The position numbers were made by a program, and so were the translations under genes. The notes under the pieces were generated by a model. The model did no database searches. It was not told where the DNA came from and saw only the letters and a program-made list of their open reading frames with translations. A stretch of DNA of 64,000 bases from Pseudanabaena sp. UWO311 (GTDB lineage: Bacteria > Cyanobacteriota > Cyanobacteriia > Pseudanabaenales > Pseudanabaenaceae): contig NZ_SJEE01000001.1 in assembly GCF_006937785.1 (NCBI RefSeq), forward strand, positions 1 through 64,000. Direction: 5' to 3'. Below are positions 35,475-43,734 of this stretch, one piece after another (the stretch's first letter is position 1; every line of letters starts with the position of its first letter).

Positions 35475-35556
35475 GAGCTTAGAAGGTATTGGGAAAGGGA
35501 GCAAAATTAGCGATCTCTATCATATCAAACCAAAATTTAAGGTGCTAAAAGCAAAA

Positions 35557-35669
35557 GCCGCCAAGAACTCAAGTTCTTGGCTAAAAGCTAAAGTCGGTTG
35601 AAACCGACTGAAAAAGTGCAACCCGTTTTAACGGGTTTTAGCTCTTAGCCTGCACTTGAGTGCAAGGCG
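35557..35669. repeat. Multi-hairpin interspersed repeat, copy 1
   Basis: Successive stems: AAGAACTCAAGTTCTT, AGTCGGTTGAAACCGACT, AACCCGTTTTAACGGGTT, and a right end TGCACTTGAGTGCA. The ends CGCC...GGCG are partly inverted. It lies between uvrB and the vWA gene. The better-preserved copy is at 55337-55453. This type of array (AACCCGTT plus TGCACTTGAGTGCA) is familiar from several cyanobacterial genomes. Confidence 0.75.
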
Positions 35670-35732
35670 TTTGCTTCCATGTCACATCAGATATAATTTA
35701 AGTCAGTTCACATTCTTGCTAAGGAGTTGTAT

Positions 35733-36335
35733 ATGCTAGACAAGCGCGACTATACCCTAATCATCGATAAAAGTGGAAGCATGTCAAACACTGACAGAGG
35801 CACTAACAAAAGTCGGTGGGAAATTGTCAAGGAATCGACGCTTGCCCTTGCGCGTAAATGCGATCAGTTAGACCCAGATGGGATTACGGTGTATTTGTTC
35901 TCAGGGAAATTTAAGCGATACGACAATGTGTCGGCAGTTAAAGTTGAGCAAATCTTCCAAGAAAATGATCCGATGGGCGGTACGAATTTAACCGCAGTAC
36001 TGCAAGATGCTGTTAATCAATACTTTCAGCGCAAAAAGGCTGGTCAAGCTAAGGCTGGGGAAACCATTCTAGTGATTACTGATGGAGAACCAGATGATCG
36101 TCGTTCTGTGTTTGAAGTCATCATCGACGCAACGCGCCGTCTCAATTCAGATGAAGAATTAGCAATCTCTTTTATTCAAGTTGGCTCCGATGCTAGTGCC
36201 ACTGATTTCCTCAAGGCTTTAGATGATAAGTTGCAGAGCATCGGAGCGAATTTTGACATTGTGGATACGATTACACTTAGTGATATGGAAGATATGACAC
36301 TTGCGGAAGTGTTAATGAGCGCGATTAGTGATTAG
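35733..36335 (+). CDS. vWA-domain protein
   Basis: A 200-residue stand-alone von Willebrand A domain. The MIDAS metal site is complete: DKSGSM near residue 13, a Thr in PMGGTNLTAVL, and the Asp in ILVITDGEPDD. It has no signal peptide, so it works in the cytoplasm, and such proteins usually scaffold or load a AAA+ or kinase partner; none is adjacent. ATG 35733 is fixed by AAGGAG at 35721-35726; a TTG two codons earlier is less likely. Similar solo vWA proteins in bacteria include the TerY type of tellurite/stress clusters. Confidence 0.83.
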   Translation: MLDKRDYTLIIDKSGSMSNTDRGTNKSRWEIVKESTLALARKCDQLDPDGITVYLFSGKFKRYDNVSAVKVEQIFQENDPMGGTNLTAVLQDAVNQYFQRKKAGQAKAGETILVITDGEPDDRRSVFEVIIDATRRLNSDEELAISFIQVGSDASATDFLKALDDKLQSIGANFDIVDTITLSDMEDMTLAEVLMSAISD

Positions 36336-36407
36336 GCTATTAGCTATTGGCTATTGGTGTTTCCCAAAAAATAAATATAAGCAAATTTATAGATATAAAT
36401 TAATCAA

Positions 36408-36860
36408 ATGGAATCTCTTGAGTCCATTCTTTCGGATCTTCAGGGCAAGTATAAAGATCCAGAAACTAGTAAACAGGGTAAGGACGAGAAGTCAACGTCT
36501 CAGTCACCCAATCAAAACAATAGCCCAACGATCGCACCAGCTGCCAATTCTTTGGATAACCTGCTAAATGATTTGCGGAATAATTCACAAAGCAAATCAC
36601 AAAACTATGTGCCTGATTACCAATCTCAGCAGGTAATCCCCGAAGTTAAACAAAAACCTACTTCACCAGTGATCGATCGCGATTTACAGCAGATTGCTAA
36701 TCAGCAAAAAGTCAAAGATCAAGAAGAAATCACAAAAACTGCAACTGAATGGTTAAAAAAGCTCGATCCGCTTGGTGGTGAAGGCTTATGGTTTGAGGAG
36801 TTCGCCAAAAACTATCCTTCACGATTAGAAGCTGCGATCGCACTACTTCAATCTCAATAA
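36408..36860 (+). CDS. Slr1339-like salt-stress family protein
   Basis: A 150-residue soluble protein. Residues 1-15 are a short conserved helix (MESLESILSDLQGKY), the middle is a low-complexity linker rich in Ser, Gln and Asn, and the C-terminus carries a conserved block: ATEWLKKLDPLGGEGLWFEE, then FAKNYPSRLEAAIALL. I associate this ending with the cyanobacterial Slr1339 salt-stress family; the molecular function is unknown. It lies 72 bases after the vWA gene, so the two may be cotranscribed. A palindrome follows. Confidence 0.65.
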   Translation: MESLESILSDLQGKYKDPETSKQGKDEKSTSQSPNQNNSPTIAPAANSLDNLLNDLRNNSQSKSQNYVPDYQSQQVIPEVKQKPTSPVIDRDLQQIANQQKVKDQEEITKTATEWLKKLDPLGGEGLWFEEFAKNYPSRLEAAIALLQSQ

Positions 36861-36899
36861 TTGTTAATAAGCTTTGCTTCGCTAAGCTTATTAACAATT
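36859..36899. terminator. Palindrome between the Slr1339-like gene and gloB
   Basis: Arms AATTGTTAATAAGCTT and complement around a nine-base loop, overlapping the stop codon of the upstream gene and ending 27 bases before the gloB start. Confidence 0.6.
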
Positions 36900-36925
36900 T
36901 GTACATTATCCAACTGAGAGATTCT

Positions 36926-37696
36926 ATGAATATTTACCGTTTAGCCGTTCTCAGTGACAACTACGTCTTTGTCTTGCATGATCCTGCTAGCAATACAGCA
37001 GCAGTAGTTGACCCTGCTGTACATGAACCTGTTCTTGCTAAATTAGAAGAATTAGGGGCAAATTTAGTTGCAATTTTTAACACCCATCACCATAGCGATC
37101 ATATTGGTGGAAATAATGCGCTCATTAAAAAATTCCCTGATGCAATTGTTTACGGTGGAGAAAAAGACCGCGATCGCATTCCCCATCAGCAAGTATTTTT
37201 AAAAGGTGGCGATCGCGTTACTTTTGGCGATCGGGAAGCGCAGGTGTTTTTTGTGCCTGGACATACCTACGCCCACATAGCCTATTACTTTGAGCCAAGG
37301 GGTGACCAAGGTGGTGAACTATTCTGTGGTGATACTTTGTTCGCAGGTGGCTGTGGGAGATTGTTTGAAGGCACTCCAGCGGAAATGCTTAACTCACTCG
37401 ATCAATTGCGTCAACTGCCCGATGATACTCGCGTCTGGTGCGCTCATGAGTATACGCTTGGCAATCTCAAGTTTGCTCTGACAGTGGATAGTGATAATCC
37501 TGATTTACAAGAACGGATGACTACAGCAACCGCAATGCGACAAAGAGGTGAAGCAACTGTACCAACCACAATTGGGCTGGAAAAACGGACTAATCCATTT
37601 ATGCGCTGGGATTTTCCTGCAATTCAGCGATCGGCTGGTATTGAGATTCCTGAGCGAGTATTTGCCAGAATTCGCGGTAAAAAAGATAATTTTTAG
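36926..37696 (+). CDS. gloB: Hydroxyacylglutathione hydrolase (glyoxalase II)
   Basis: GloB hydrolyses S-lactoylglutathione to lactate and glutathione, the second step of methylglyoxal detoxification. The binuclear metal site is THHHSDHIGG near residue 53, with later ligands in VPGHTYAHIAYYF and FCGDTLFAGGCGRLFEG, and the glutathione-binding C-terminal helices are present (VWCAHEYTLGNLKFALTVD). I chose ATG 36926, after GAGAG, rather than the earlier frame start at 36899, which lies in the palindrome. 256 residues, standard length. Confidence 0.93.
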   Translation: MNIYRLAVLSDNYVFVLHDPASNTAAVVDPAVHEPVLAKLEELGANLVAIFNTHHHSDHIGGNNALIKKFPDAIVYGGEKDRDRIPHQQVFLKGGDRVTFGDREAQVFFVPGHTYAHIAYYFEPRGDQGGELFCGDTLFAGGCGRLFEGTPAEMLNSLDQLRQLPDDTRVWCAHEYTLGNLKFALTVDSDNPDLQERMTTATAMRQRGEATVPTTIGLEKRTNPFMRWDFPAIQRSAGIEIPERVFARIRGKKDNF

Positions 37697-37752
37697 CAAA
37701 TAGAACCCAGAACTTGTGTGGCGGGCGTAGCCACGCCACACTAAGGCAAATG

Positions 37753-37789
37753 GAATAAAAAAGCTCCTCATTGAGGAGCTTTTTTATTC
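37753..37789. terminator. Bidirectional terminator next to the tRNA gene
   Basis: Arms GAATAAAAAAGCTCCTC and complement around ATT, T-rich on both sides: a classical intrinsic terminator that ends tRNA-Gln on the minus strand and gloB on the plus strand. Confidence 0.8.
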
Positions 37790-37793
37790 GGAA

Positions 37794-37865
37794 CTGGGGT
37801 GCAAGGATTCGAACCTCGGAATGTCTGGACCAAAACCAGATGCCTTACCACTTGGCGACACCCCA
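37794..37865 (-). tRNA. trnQ-UUG: tRNA-Gln (anticodon UUG)
   Basis: The minus strand folds as a 72-nt tRNA. The acceptor stem is TGGGGTG with CACCCCA and a G discriminator. The anticodon stem TCTGG/CCAGA carries the loop TTTTGGT with anticodon TTG. The T-loop is TTCGAAT in the arm CGAGG/CCTTG. The sequence matches cyanobacterial tRNA-Gln; in these organisms Gln-tRNA is usually formed by GatCAB from Glu-tRNA-Gln. CCA is not encoded. Confidence 0.96.
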
Positions 37866-38032
37866 ATAATACTATTGTATTTTGGTGTGATGCGTTTTTC
37901 AAATCTCTTTGATTGTGCGGTAATTACTATAGCAAAGGGAGGCAGGGTTTTGTCAACCCATTTCCAAAAAATCTTTTAGCACAATTCGTAATTCGTAATT
38001 CGTAATTAATCAAGAGTTTTTTTGACAAGTAC

Positions 38033-40591
38033 TTAATTGTCTAAAAGCACAGAATCTTTGGATAGGGCAACTTGAATCTTGCAGAACCCATCAATATGAC
38101 TGCAAAAATCTTCAATATTGCGCTCAGCCCATGCTTGTCCACTACTCAATGGCGTATCAAATCCATTCGCGAAAACATGCACAAGTGGATCACCAGCGTC
38201 AGGTAAAACTAAAACCCAATCACGATCGCTATAAAAAACTTTCACCCCATCAATCAGCTCAATTTTTTCGCGTCCATAAGATTCGACTAAATGGCGCATG
38301 AGTGTACCTTTGATGCTCCAAGGACAGCGGACGGTCTGTTTGCGAAAATGACAACGGGGCAAATGTACACGTACTTGCGATAGCGATCGCTTTTGCAGCG
38401 TAATCCATTCCATGATCTTGGCAATGCTAAACATCGCATCAAAACCAGGATGAAGCTGCGGGAAGATAAATCCCATTTCTGCTGAACCACCAAGCACTAC
38501 ACCTTCATAGCTATGGCAAGTCGCCATCAAAGCTGTTGGATTGGCTCGGGTACGAATCACTTTGCCCCCATGCTTTTCTGCTATCAGTTCCACCATACCT
38601 GATGCAGAGACAGGTACAACGACAGTGCCCCCATTCTGAGAAGTCAGTACCATTTCCACCATTAATCCAGTTAAAGCTTCATCACGGATAGGTTTGCCTA
38701 ACTCATCAATTAAGATAAATTTCTCACCATTAGCATAGACTTGCACACCAAAATTTGCCCGTACCGCCTTGACTACATCAGTTAACTGAGTCAACATTTT
38801 TTCGCGATCAACTGGTGCTGGGGCGACTTCATTGAGACTGGCATTGAGAACTACAACATCAGTACTAAATTTGCCTAATATTCTCGGTAAAACTGCGCCT
38901 GACACCGCATATACATAGTCAATAACGATTTTTTTACAATCACTAAACCTAATTGCCTCAACGTCAATATTTTTTGCAAAGCCGCTATTGTAATAATCTA
39001 AAACGCGAGTGGGATAGCTAATTTCACCAATTTCTTCAATTCTTGCCCTACGAAAATCTTCTTTAAAAAATGTGCCTTCAATCTTTTTTTCTGCGGATTT
39101 GTTGATATTAATCCCATTAGCATCAAGGAACTCAATCATCACGCAGTCGTTACGATCAGGATGTACGCGCACATGGATACCACCCACAACACCAAGACTA
39201 GGTGCTATAAATCTTGAAATAGGGATCGCTGTTGCCTCAAGGTTTTCCACATTGATGCCCACGGACATTAATCCTGAGATTAGAGATCGCGTTAACATTC
39301 GGCAAATCGTGCGTTGATCTCGCGAAACCATCACATGAGAGTTGGGGCGGAGAGTAGCACCATAGGCTGCACCAAGCTTGACCGCAAATTCTGGCGTAAT
39401 ATCTACATTGGCTAAACCAGACACGCTATATTGCCCAAACAAATTACGCGAGGCCATTGCTCCCCAAATCAAGTTTGTGGTTAGGGTTGCACCTGCTTCT
39501 ACATGTTTGCTCGGCCAAATTCGCACATTCGGGAAAACTCTTGCCTCTTCACCGATGACTGAGTTGGAACCAACCACTGCGCCCTCCATTACATGAGCGC
39601 GGCGACTAATGCGAGCATTGCGGGAGATCGTGCAAGCCCAAAGGTGACATTCTTCGCTAATCATGGCGCTATTGCCAATAATCGGACGCTGGAGATCGCA
39701 ATCTGTGCCAATCGTGACGCGATCGCCGATGATAGTTCCTGCGGAAATTTTGGTGCGATCGCCAATGGAGCAATTACTGCCAATCAGCACAGGTGGTTCA
39801 ATCTGGACGGTAGGCGAAATAACGGTATGTTTGCCAATCCACAACCCTGTCCGTAATTGCACATAATCTAGATCTAAGTGAACTCTCCCTCTGATCGCAT
39901 CATACTGGGCTTGTCGATAGGCATCTAAGGAGCCAATATCGCACCAATAACCATTGGCAATATAGCCGTACATCGGCACGCCTTTAGACAGTAAAAGGGG
40001 AAATAGATCTGTAGAAAAGTCGCTTGGTTCATTGGCTGGCAAAAAATCTAAAACTTCAGGTTCAAGAATATAAATACCTGTGTTGACTGTATCGGAAAAA
40101 ACTTCGCTCGTTGAAGGCTTTTCTAAGAATCTTTGAATACGATCCTGTTCGTCAGTAATCACTACCCCAAAAGCCATGGGATCGCTTACTCGGCGCAAAA
40201 TCAAAGTGGCTTGTGATTTCTTTTGGCGATGAAATTGGAGTGCAGCTGTGAGATCAAAATCAGTAATACTATCGCCACTAATGACTATAAAAGTACTATC
40301 TAAAAGACTTTCCACATTTTTGACGCAACCAGCGGTTCCCAGTGGTTGATCTTCTTCAACCACGTACATCATGTTTACGCCAAAATCCGAGCCATCACCA
40401 AAATGCTCGCGAATTACATCGGGTAAGTAATGCAATGTGGCAATTACTTCTCTAATGCCGTGACGCTTAAGTAAATTAAGAATATGCTCGGTAATGGGAC
40501 GATTTAGCACCGATACCATCGGTTTTGGCATATCGCAAGTAAGTGGGCGCAATCTCGTTCCTGAACCGCCTGCCATCAATACCGCTCGCAT
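38033..40591 (-). CDS. Fused sugar nucleotidyltransferase / phosphomannomutase-like protein
   Basis: This 852-residue protein has an N-terminal nucleotidyltransferase (AVLMAGGSGTRLRPLT, then DFDLTAAL-type DxD region), a long left-handed beta-helix with hexapeptide repeats (about 250-370), and a C-terminal phosphoglucomutase/phosphomannomutase-like half. Proteins of this type are annotated as mannose-1-phosphate guanylyltransferases. The mutase half lacks the usual phosphoserine motif TASHNP: the equivalent position reads VGGIHVRVHPDRND, so it may be regulatory or inactive. ATG 40591 is set by CGGAGG five bases upstream. It is divergent from pyrF, 66 bases away. Role in cell-envelope glycan synthesis is likely. 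Confidence 0.87.
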   Translation of the reverse strand: MRAVLMAGGSGTRLRPLTCDMPKPMVSVLNRPITEHILNLLKRHGIREVIATLHYLPDVIREHFGDGSDFGVNMMYVVEEDQPLGTAGCVKNVESLLDSTFIVISGDSITDFDLTAALQFHRQKKSQATLILRRVSDPMAFGVVITDEQDRIQRFLEKPSTSEVFSDTVNTGIYILEPEVLDFLPANEPSDFSTDLFPLLLSKGVPMYGYIANGYWCDIGSLDAYRQAQYDAIRGRVHLDLDYVQLRTGLWIGKHTVISPTVQIEPPVLIGSNCSIGDRTKISAGTIIGDRVTIGTDCDLQRPIIGNSAMISEECHLWACTISRNARISRRAHVMEGAVVGSNSVIGEEARVFPNVRIWPSKHVEAGATLTTNLIWGAMASRNLFGQYSVSGLANVDITPEFAVKLGAAYGATLRPNSHVMVSRDQRTICRMLTRSLISGLMSVGINVENLEATAIPISRFIAPSLGVVGGIHVRVHPDRNDCVMIEFLDANGININKSAEKKIEGTFFKEDFRRARIEEIGEISYPTRVLDYYNSGFAKNIDVEAIRFSDCKKIVIDYVYAVSGAVLPRILGKFSTDVVVLNASLNEVAPAPVDREKMLTQLTDVVKAVRANFGVQVYANGEKFILIDELGKPIRDEALTGLMVEMVLTSQNGGTVVVPVSASGMVELIAEKHGGKVIRTRANPTALMATCHSYEGVVLGGSAEMGFIFPQLHPGFDAMFSIAKIMEWITLQKRSLSQVRVHLPRCHFRKQTVRCPWSIKGTLMRHLVESYGREKIELIDGVKVFYSDRDWVLVLPDAGDPLVHVFANGFDTPLSSGQAWAERNIEDFCSHIDGFCKIQVALSKDSVLLDN

Positions 40592-40657
40592 AGATCCTCC
40601 GAACGACAATACGTAATAGGATTAGGCTCTAGTATCGTTCAAATTTGCGATAAAGCA

Positions 40658-41371
40658 ATGAAAATAAACCTTAATCCTGAAGCAGATCCCCAAGCAAAAA
40701 TTATTGTGGCGTTGGATGTCCCTTCTGCTAACGAAGCCCTAAATTTATGCGATCGCCTACCCCAAGTAAGTTTCTGGAAAGTTGGACTAGAGCTGTTTAT
40801 CGCCGATGGTAGTACGATTTTGCGCGAACTGAAGGCAAGGGATAAAAGGGTATTTCTAGATTTAAAGCTGCATGACATCCCCAATACAGTTGCTTCGGCA
40901 TGTCGAGTAGCGACAAAATATGGTGCGGATTTCCTAACAATTCACGCTTCAGGGGGAAAAGCCATGATGAAAGCTGCACAAGCCGAAGTCCAGGGATCTT
41001 CAACGCAACTTTTGGCGGTCTCGCTATTAACGAGTATTTCTAGCGTCGAATTGCAGTCTGATTTACTAGTACCTCTAGAAATCCCTGAATATGTCGCTAA
41101 ATTGGTACTTTTAGCCAAAGAGAGTGGACTCAAGGGTGCGGTCTGTTCGCCGCATGAGGTGACGAAGCTGAGATCGCTTCTTGGCGATGACTTTTGTTTC
41201 GTTACGCCTGGGGTTCGTCCCCTAGGAGCCGCTGTTGGCGATCAAAGTCGAGTGATGACTCCCAAAGATGCGATCGCTGCGGGTGCGAATTACTTAGTAA
41301 TTGGTAGACCGATTACAGCTGCACCTGATCCTGTTTTAGCGTGGGATCAAATTTGTAAAGATTGTTTGTAG
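40658..41371 (+). CDS. pyrF: Orotidine 5'-phosphate decarboxylase
   Basis: PyrF makes UMP, the last step of pyrimidine synthesis. The catalytic Lys-Asp network is in VFLDLKLHDIPNTVASA, the N-terminal strand is IIVALDVPSANEA, and the phosphate-binding C-terminal part reads VTPGVRPLGAA and NYLVIGRPITAAPDP. 237 residues, the usual length. The start ATG 40658 immediately precedes family homology. Monocistronic. Confidence 0.95.
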   Translation: MKINLNPEADPQAKIIVALDVPSANEALNLCDRLPQVSFWKVGLELFIADGSTILRELKARDKRVFLDLKLHDIPNTVASACRVATKYGADFLTIHASGGKAMMKAAQAEVQGSSTQLLAVSLLTSISSVELQSDLLVPLEIPEYVAKLVLLAKESGLKGAVCSPHEVTKLRSLLGDDFCFVTPGVRPLGAAVGDQSRVMTPKDAIAAGANYLVIGRPITAAPDPVLAWDQICKDCL

Positions 41372-41515
41372 ATGCCAATGGTTCATCTCAACAATGCTGC
41401 ATCAATGTATCGCGGTTTATATCTAAGCCCTACCACTGCGAGTTAGTATCCAACAGCTAAGCAAGCTAACTTAAAATTGCGATCGCAAATTCGATTAATT
41501 TCAACCAAATAAATC

Positions 41516-41956
41516 ATGAAAAAATTAAACTCCATTATCCTTACCGCCTGTGTCCTATTTGGTTCAGGTTTAGTTTGGAAAACTATGCCAGCTTTTAGCG
41601 CTCCAAGTGCAGATGCAGGTATGAAGAGTGTTGTTAAGGCTGAAGCAGACATTGCACCAGAGACATTGGCTCAAAAGTTGAATTTGACTGCTGACCAAAA
41701 ACAAAAGGCTTTGAAGATCTTTACTGAAAGCACCAAAAAAATTGCTCTATACCTCACTCCTGAACAGCGCAAAAAGTTAGAGGCATCATTAAAAGCAAAG
41801 CAAGGGTTTGGAGCTACTCTTCAAAGTTTAAACTTGACTGCTGATCAAAAGAAGAAGATTGCAGTTGTAATGATGGAGCGTCGCAGTCAGTTTGTTGGTA
41901 TTCTGACGGCTGAACAGAAGAAGAAATTTGAAGCGTTAGCTCCTATCAAGAAGTAA
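41516..41956 (+). CDS. Secreted protein with LTxxQ-like repeats (Spy/CpxP type)
   Basis: A 146-residue exported protein. A signal peptide (SIILTACVLFGSGLVWKTMP) ends around AFSAPS. The mature part is helical and lysine-rich, with LTADQ twice, each preceded by LNL (LNLTADQKQKAL and LNLTADQKKKIA), plus LTPEQRKKLE and LTAEQKKKFE. This LTxxQ pattern characterises Spy/CpxP-like periplasmic chaperones, but the similarity is short. Possible role in envelope stress or metal response. The gene is followed by a weak stem-loop. Confidence 0.65.
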   Translation: MKKLNSIILTACVLFGSGLVWKTMPAFSAPSADAGMKSVVKAEADIAPETLAQKLNLTADQKQKALKIFTESTKKIALYLTPEQRKKLEASLKAKQGFGATLQSLNLTADQKKKIAVVMMERRSQFVGILTAEQKKKFEALAPIKK

Positions 41957-41968
41957 TAACAATTCGCG

Positions 41969-42003
41969 CTCTCACAAAAGGCTCGCTTTGCGAGTCTTTT
42001 ATG
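41969..42003. terminator. Terminator between convergent genes
   Basis: Imperfect stem around AAAGGCTCGCTTTGCGAGTC followed by TTTT; it lies between the Spy-like gene and the minus-strand DUF2237 gene. Confidence 0.55.
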
Positions 42004-42006
42004 TTT

Positions 42007-42369
42007 TTAAATTGAGTGTTGTTGTAATTGCTCAAGAGACACAATTTTTAAAGCAGCTTCATGGGTGGCAGCAAGATCTACGGGTGGAGCAACACCTGCT
42101 TCTAATGCTTCCTTCCATCGCGACGCACACAAACACCAGCGATCGCCTGCATTTAGTCCCATAAAATTAAACATTGGTGCGGGTGTTCTTAAGTCATTGC
42201 CTTGAGCCTTGGTGAAATCTAGAAATTCATCAGTAACTTGAGCGCAGATAACATGTATCCCAAGATCTTGATCGCCAGTTTGACAAAATCCGTCGCGATA
42301 AAATCCAGTTATTGGCAATGAGCAGCATAGCGCCAGATTTTCGCCCAAAACATTTTTGATTACTGCCAT
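42007..42369 (-). CDS. DUF2237 family protein
   Basis: A 120-residue protein of the COG3651/DUF2237 family. Hallmarks are NVLGENLALCCSLPITGFYR at the start, CQTGDQDLGIHVICAQVTDE, FLDFTKAQGNDLRTP, GDRWCLCASRWKEALEAGV and AATHEAALKIV near the end. It has several conserved cysteines and no known activity. Its start overlaps the end of def by ten bases, so the two are cotranscribed; whether that has functional meaning is unknown. Confidence 0.9.
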   Translation of the reverse strand: MAVIKNVLGENLALCCSLPITGFYRDGFCQTGDQDLGIHVICAQVTDEFLDFTKAQGNDLRTPAPMFNFMGLNAGDRWCLCASRWKEALEAGVAPPVDLAATHEAALKIVSLEQLQQHSI

Positions 42370-42920
42370 AATTTTTGATATTCAGCTTCCGTAGCAAGAT
42401 CGAGAGTATTTTCGACGCGATCTAAAAATACTTTTCCTTCAAGATGATCATATTCGTGTTGAAAGATTCTTGCCACAAAATCAGTTAGTTGCGAAACTTG
42501 CCGATCGCCTTGCCGATCTGTATATTCAACTTCGATTTGGCGATCGCGAGGCACGAGCCCACGAATCATCGGTACTGAGAGACAACCTTCCCAACCTTTT
42601 TCAGTTTGTCCTGAATAGGAAATAATTTTGGGATTGATCATTGCTGTTGGTTCCATCTGAGGAGCATTTGGATAACGCTCATTAGGGTGAGATGCAATGA
42701 TAATTAACTGAAGCGATCGCCCAACTTGAGGAGCGGCTAAGCCCACACCCTTGCTTTCTTTTAGGGTAATTAGCATCTCATCAATTAACTGTTGAATTTC
42801 GCGATCACTTACATCTGAGATCGGCTTAGCAATCTCACTCAAAGCTGGATTACCGAGCTGATAGACAGTGAGTTTTTGGGTTTTTTGATTAAATATTTTG
42901 TGAAGCGATGGGGCAAACAT
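42360..42920 (-). CDS. def: Peptide deformylase
   Basis: Def removes the formyl group from the N-terminal methionine of new proteins. The three metal-site motifs are present: GVGLAAPQVG, EGCLSVP and QHEYDHLEGKVF, which supply Cys and two His. 186 residues. An N-terminal extension of about 15 residues precedes the catalytic domain. The 3' end overlaps the DUF2237 gene. Confidence 0.95.
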   Translation of the reverse strand: MFAPSLHKIFNQKTQKLTVYQLGNPALSEIAKPISDVSDREIQQLIDEMLITLKESKGVGLAAPQVGRSLQLIIIASHPNERYPNAPQMEPTAMINPKIISYSGQTEKGWEGCLSVPMIRGLVPRDRQIEVEYTDRQGDRQVSQLTDFVARIFQHEYDHLEGKVFLDRVENTLDLATEAEYQKLWQ

Positions 42921-42960
42921 AAATTAATTCATTACCTATGGCATTTGTCATGTAAAGACC

Positions 42961-43010
42961 GAATAATTTTTTATAAAACTTGCTTTGCAAAGTCTTATAA
43001 AAAATTATTC
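42961..43010. terminator. Palindrome at the end of the 77-aa gene
   Basis: Arms GAATAATTTTTTATAA and complement with an inner ACTTGCTTTGCAAAGT stem. It overlaps the stop codon of the minus-strand gene at 43005 and lies upstream of def. Confidence 0.55.
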
Positions 43011-43238
43011 AGGCTTTAATGGATTTGCTTCGTATGCAAGAATATCGATCAAAGCATCAGCTTCAGCAACTGATAGACGCGCTTTTTGGTACTCATCTTC
43101 AAACTTAGCATTGGCTGTTGTGTATCCCTGCATGATCATAATCGCAAAATATTCACGTTTAGTCATTCCTTCAATAAGGCTATCTGTATCTCGGTTATAA
43201 CCAATTGGAAATGCACTATCACTGCGTCTGGTTGACAT
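43005..43238 (-). CDS. Small hypothetical protein, phage-like style
   Basis: I chose ATG 43238 because TTAGGAAA precedes it and the residues upstream (to 43358) are not protein-like. The 77-residue product contains GMTKREYFAIMIMQGYTTAN and ends in LIDILAYEANPLKPE. The phrase MTKREYFAxxxMQG is common in short proteins of phages and prophages, but no other phage gene is nearby. Function unknown. Downstream it ends inside a palindrome. Confidence 0.5.
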   Translation of the reverse strand: MSTRRSDSAFPIGYNRDTDSLIEGMTKREYFAIMIMQGYTTANAKFEDEYQKARLSVAEADALIDILAYEANPLKPE

Positions 43239-43390
43239 ATATTGTTTTCCTAACAAAATATCAAGGCATATTTTAGCATCAACAATCTCAGACTGAACTA
43301 TTGATCGCACCATCGTGCAAAGCAACCGCATAAAAATAGTAAGGGGGAACTTCACCAAATATTTATTTGCATAGCTGTCACCAAGTGTAC

Positions 43391-43570
43391 TAGGACATAA
43401 AACCCAAGAATTGGTTAGCGGCGCTCCGCGCCGCTAACCAATTCTTGGGTTTTGATTTGTCCTAAGACAAGTGACATTAGCTGTATAGCCAAAAAAGAGA
43501 TAGATAGGACAAACCAAAACCCAAAAACAAAGTGGTGGCACTTCGAGCCACCACTTTGTTTTTGGGTTTT
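43391..43570. repeat. Two long AAAACCCA-shouldered palindromes in tandem
   Basis: The first (43391-43464) has AGGACA outer ends, AAAACCCAAGAATTGG shoulders and a GC-rich tip GCGGCGC around TCC; weaker pairing extends it to about 43370-43482. The second (43516-43570) has AAAACCCAAAAACAAAGTGG arms around a nine-base loop. Both share AGGACAnAnnAAAACCCA at the left base, but the cores differ. The gap 43239-43734 holds no gene I can defend; a short frame at 43597 is discussed under rejected items. Confidence 0.7.
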
Positions 43571-43734
43571 ATGTCTTACCGTAAATCTTTTTCGCTATGC
43601 GTGGTTATGACAAGCTATCAAACTTGACTTGGGTTAGTGCCGCGATCGCATCTTCTAACCTGATCGCTAATATTGCTCAAGCCGTGCCCCCTAGTGTTGC
43701 CAATGGTCAAAAATGGCTTGTAATATCACATAGT

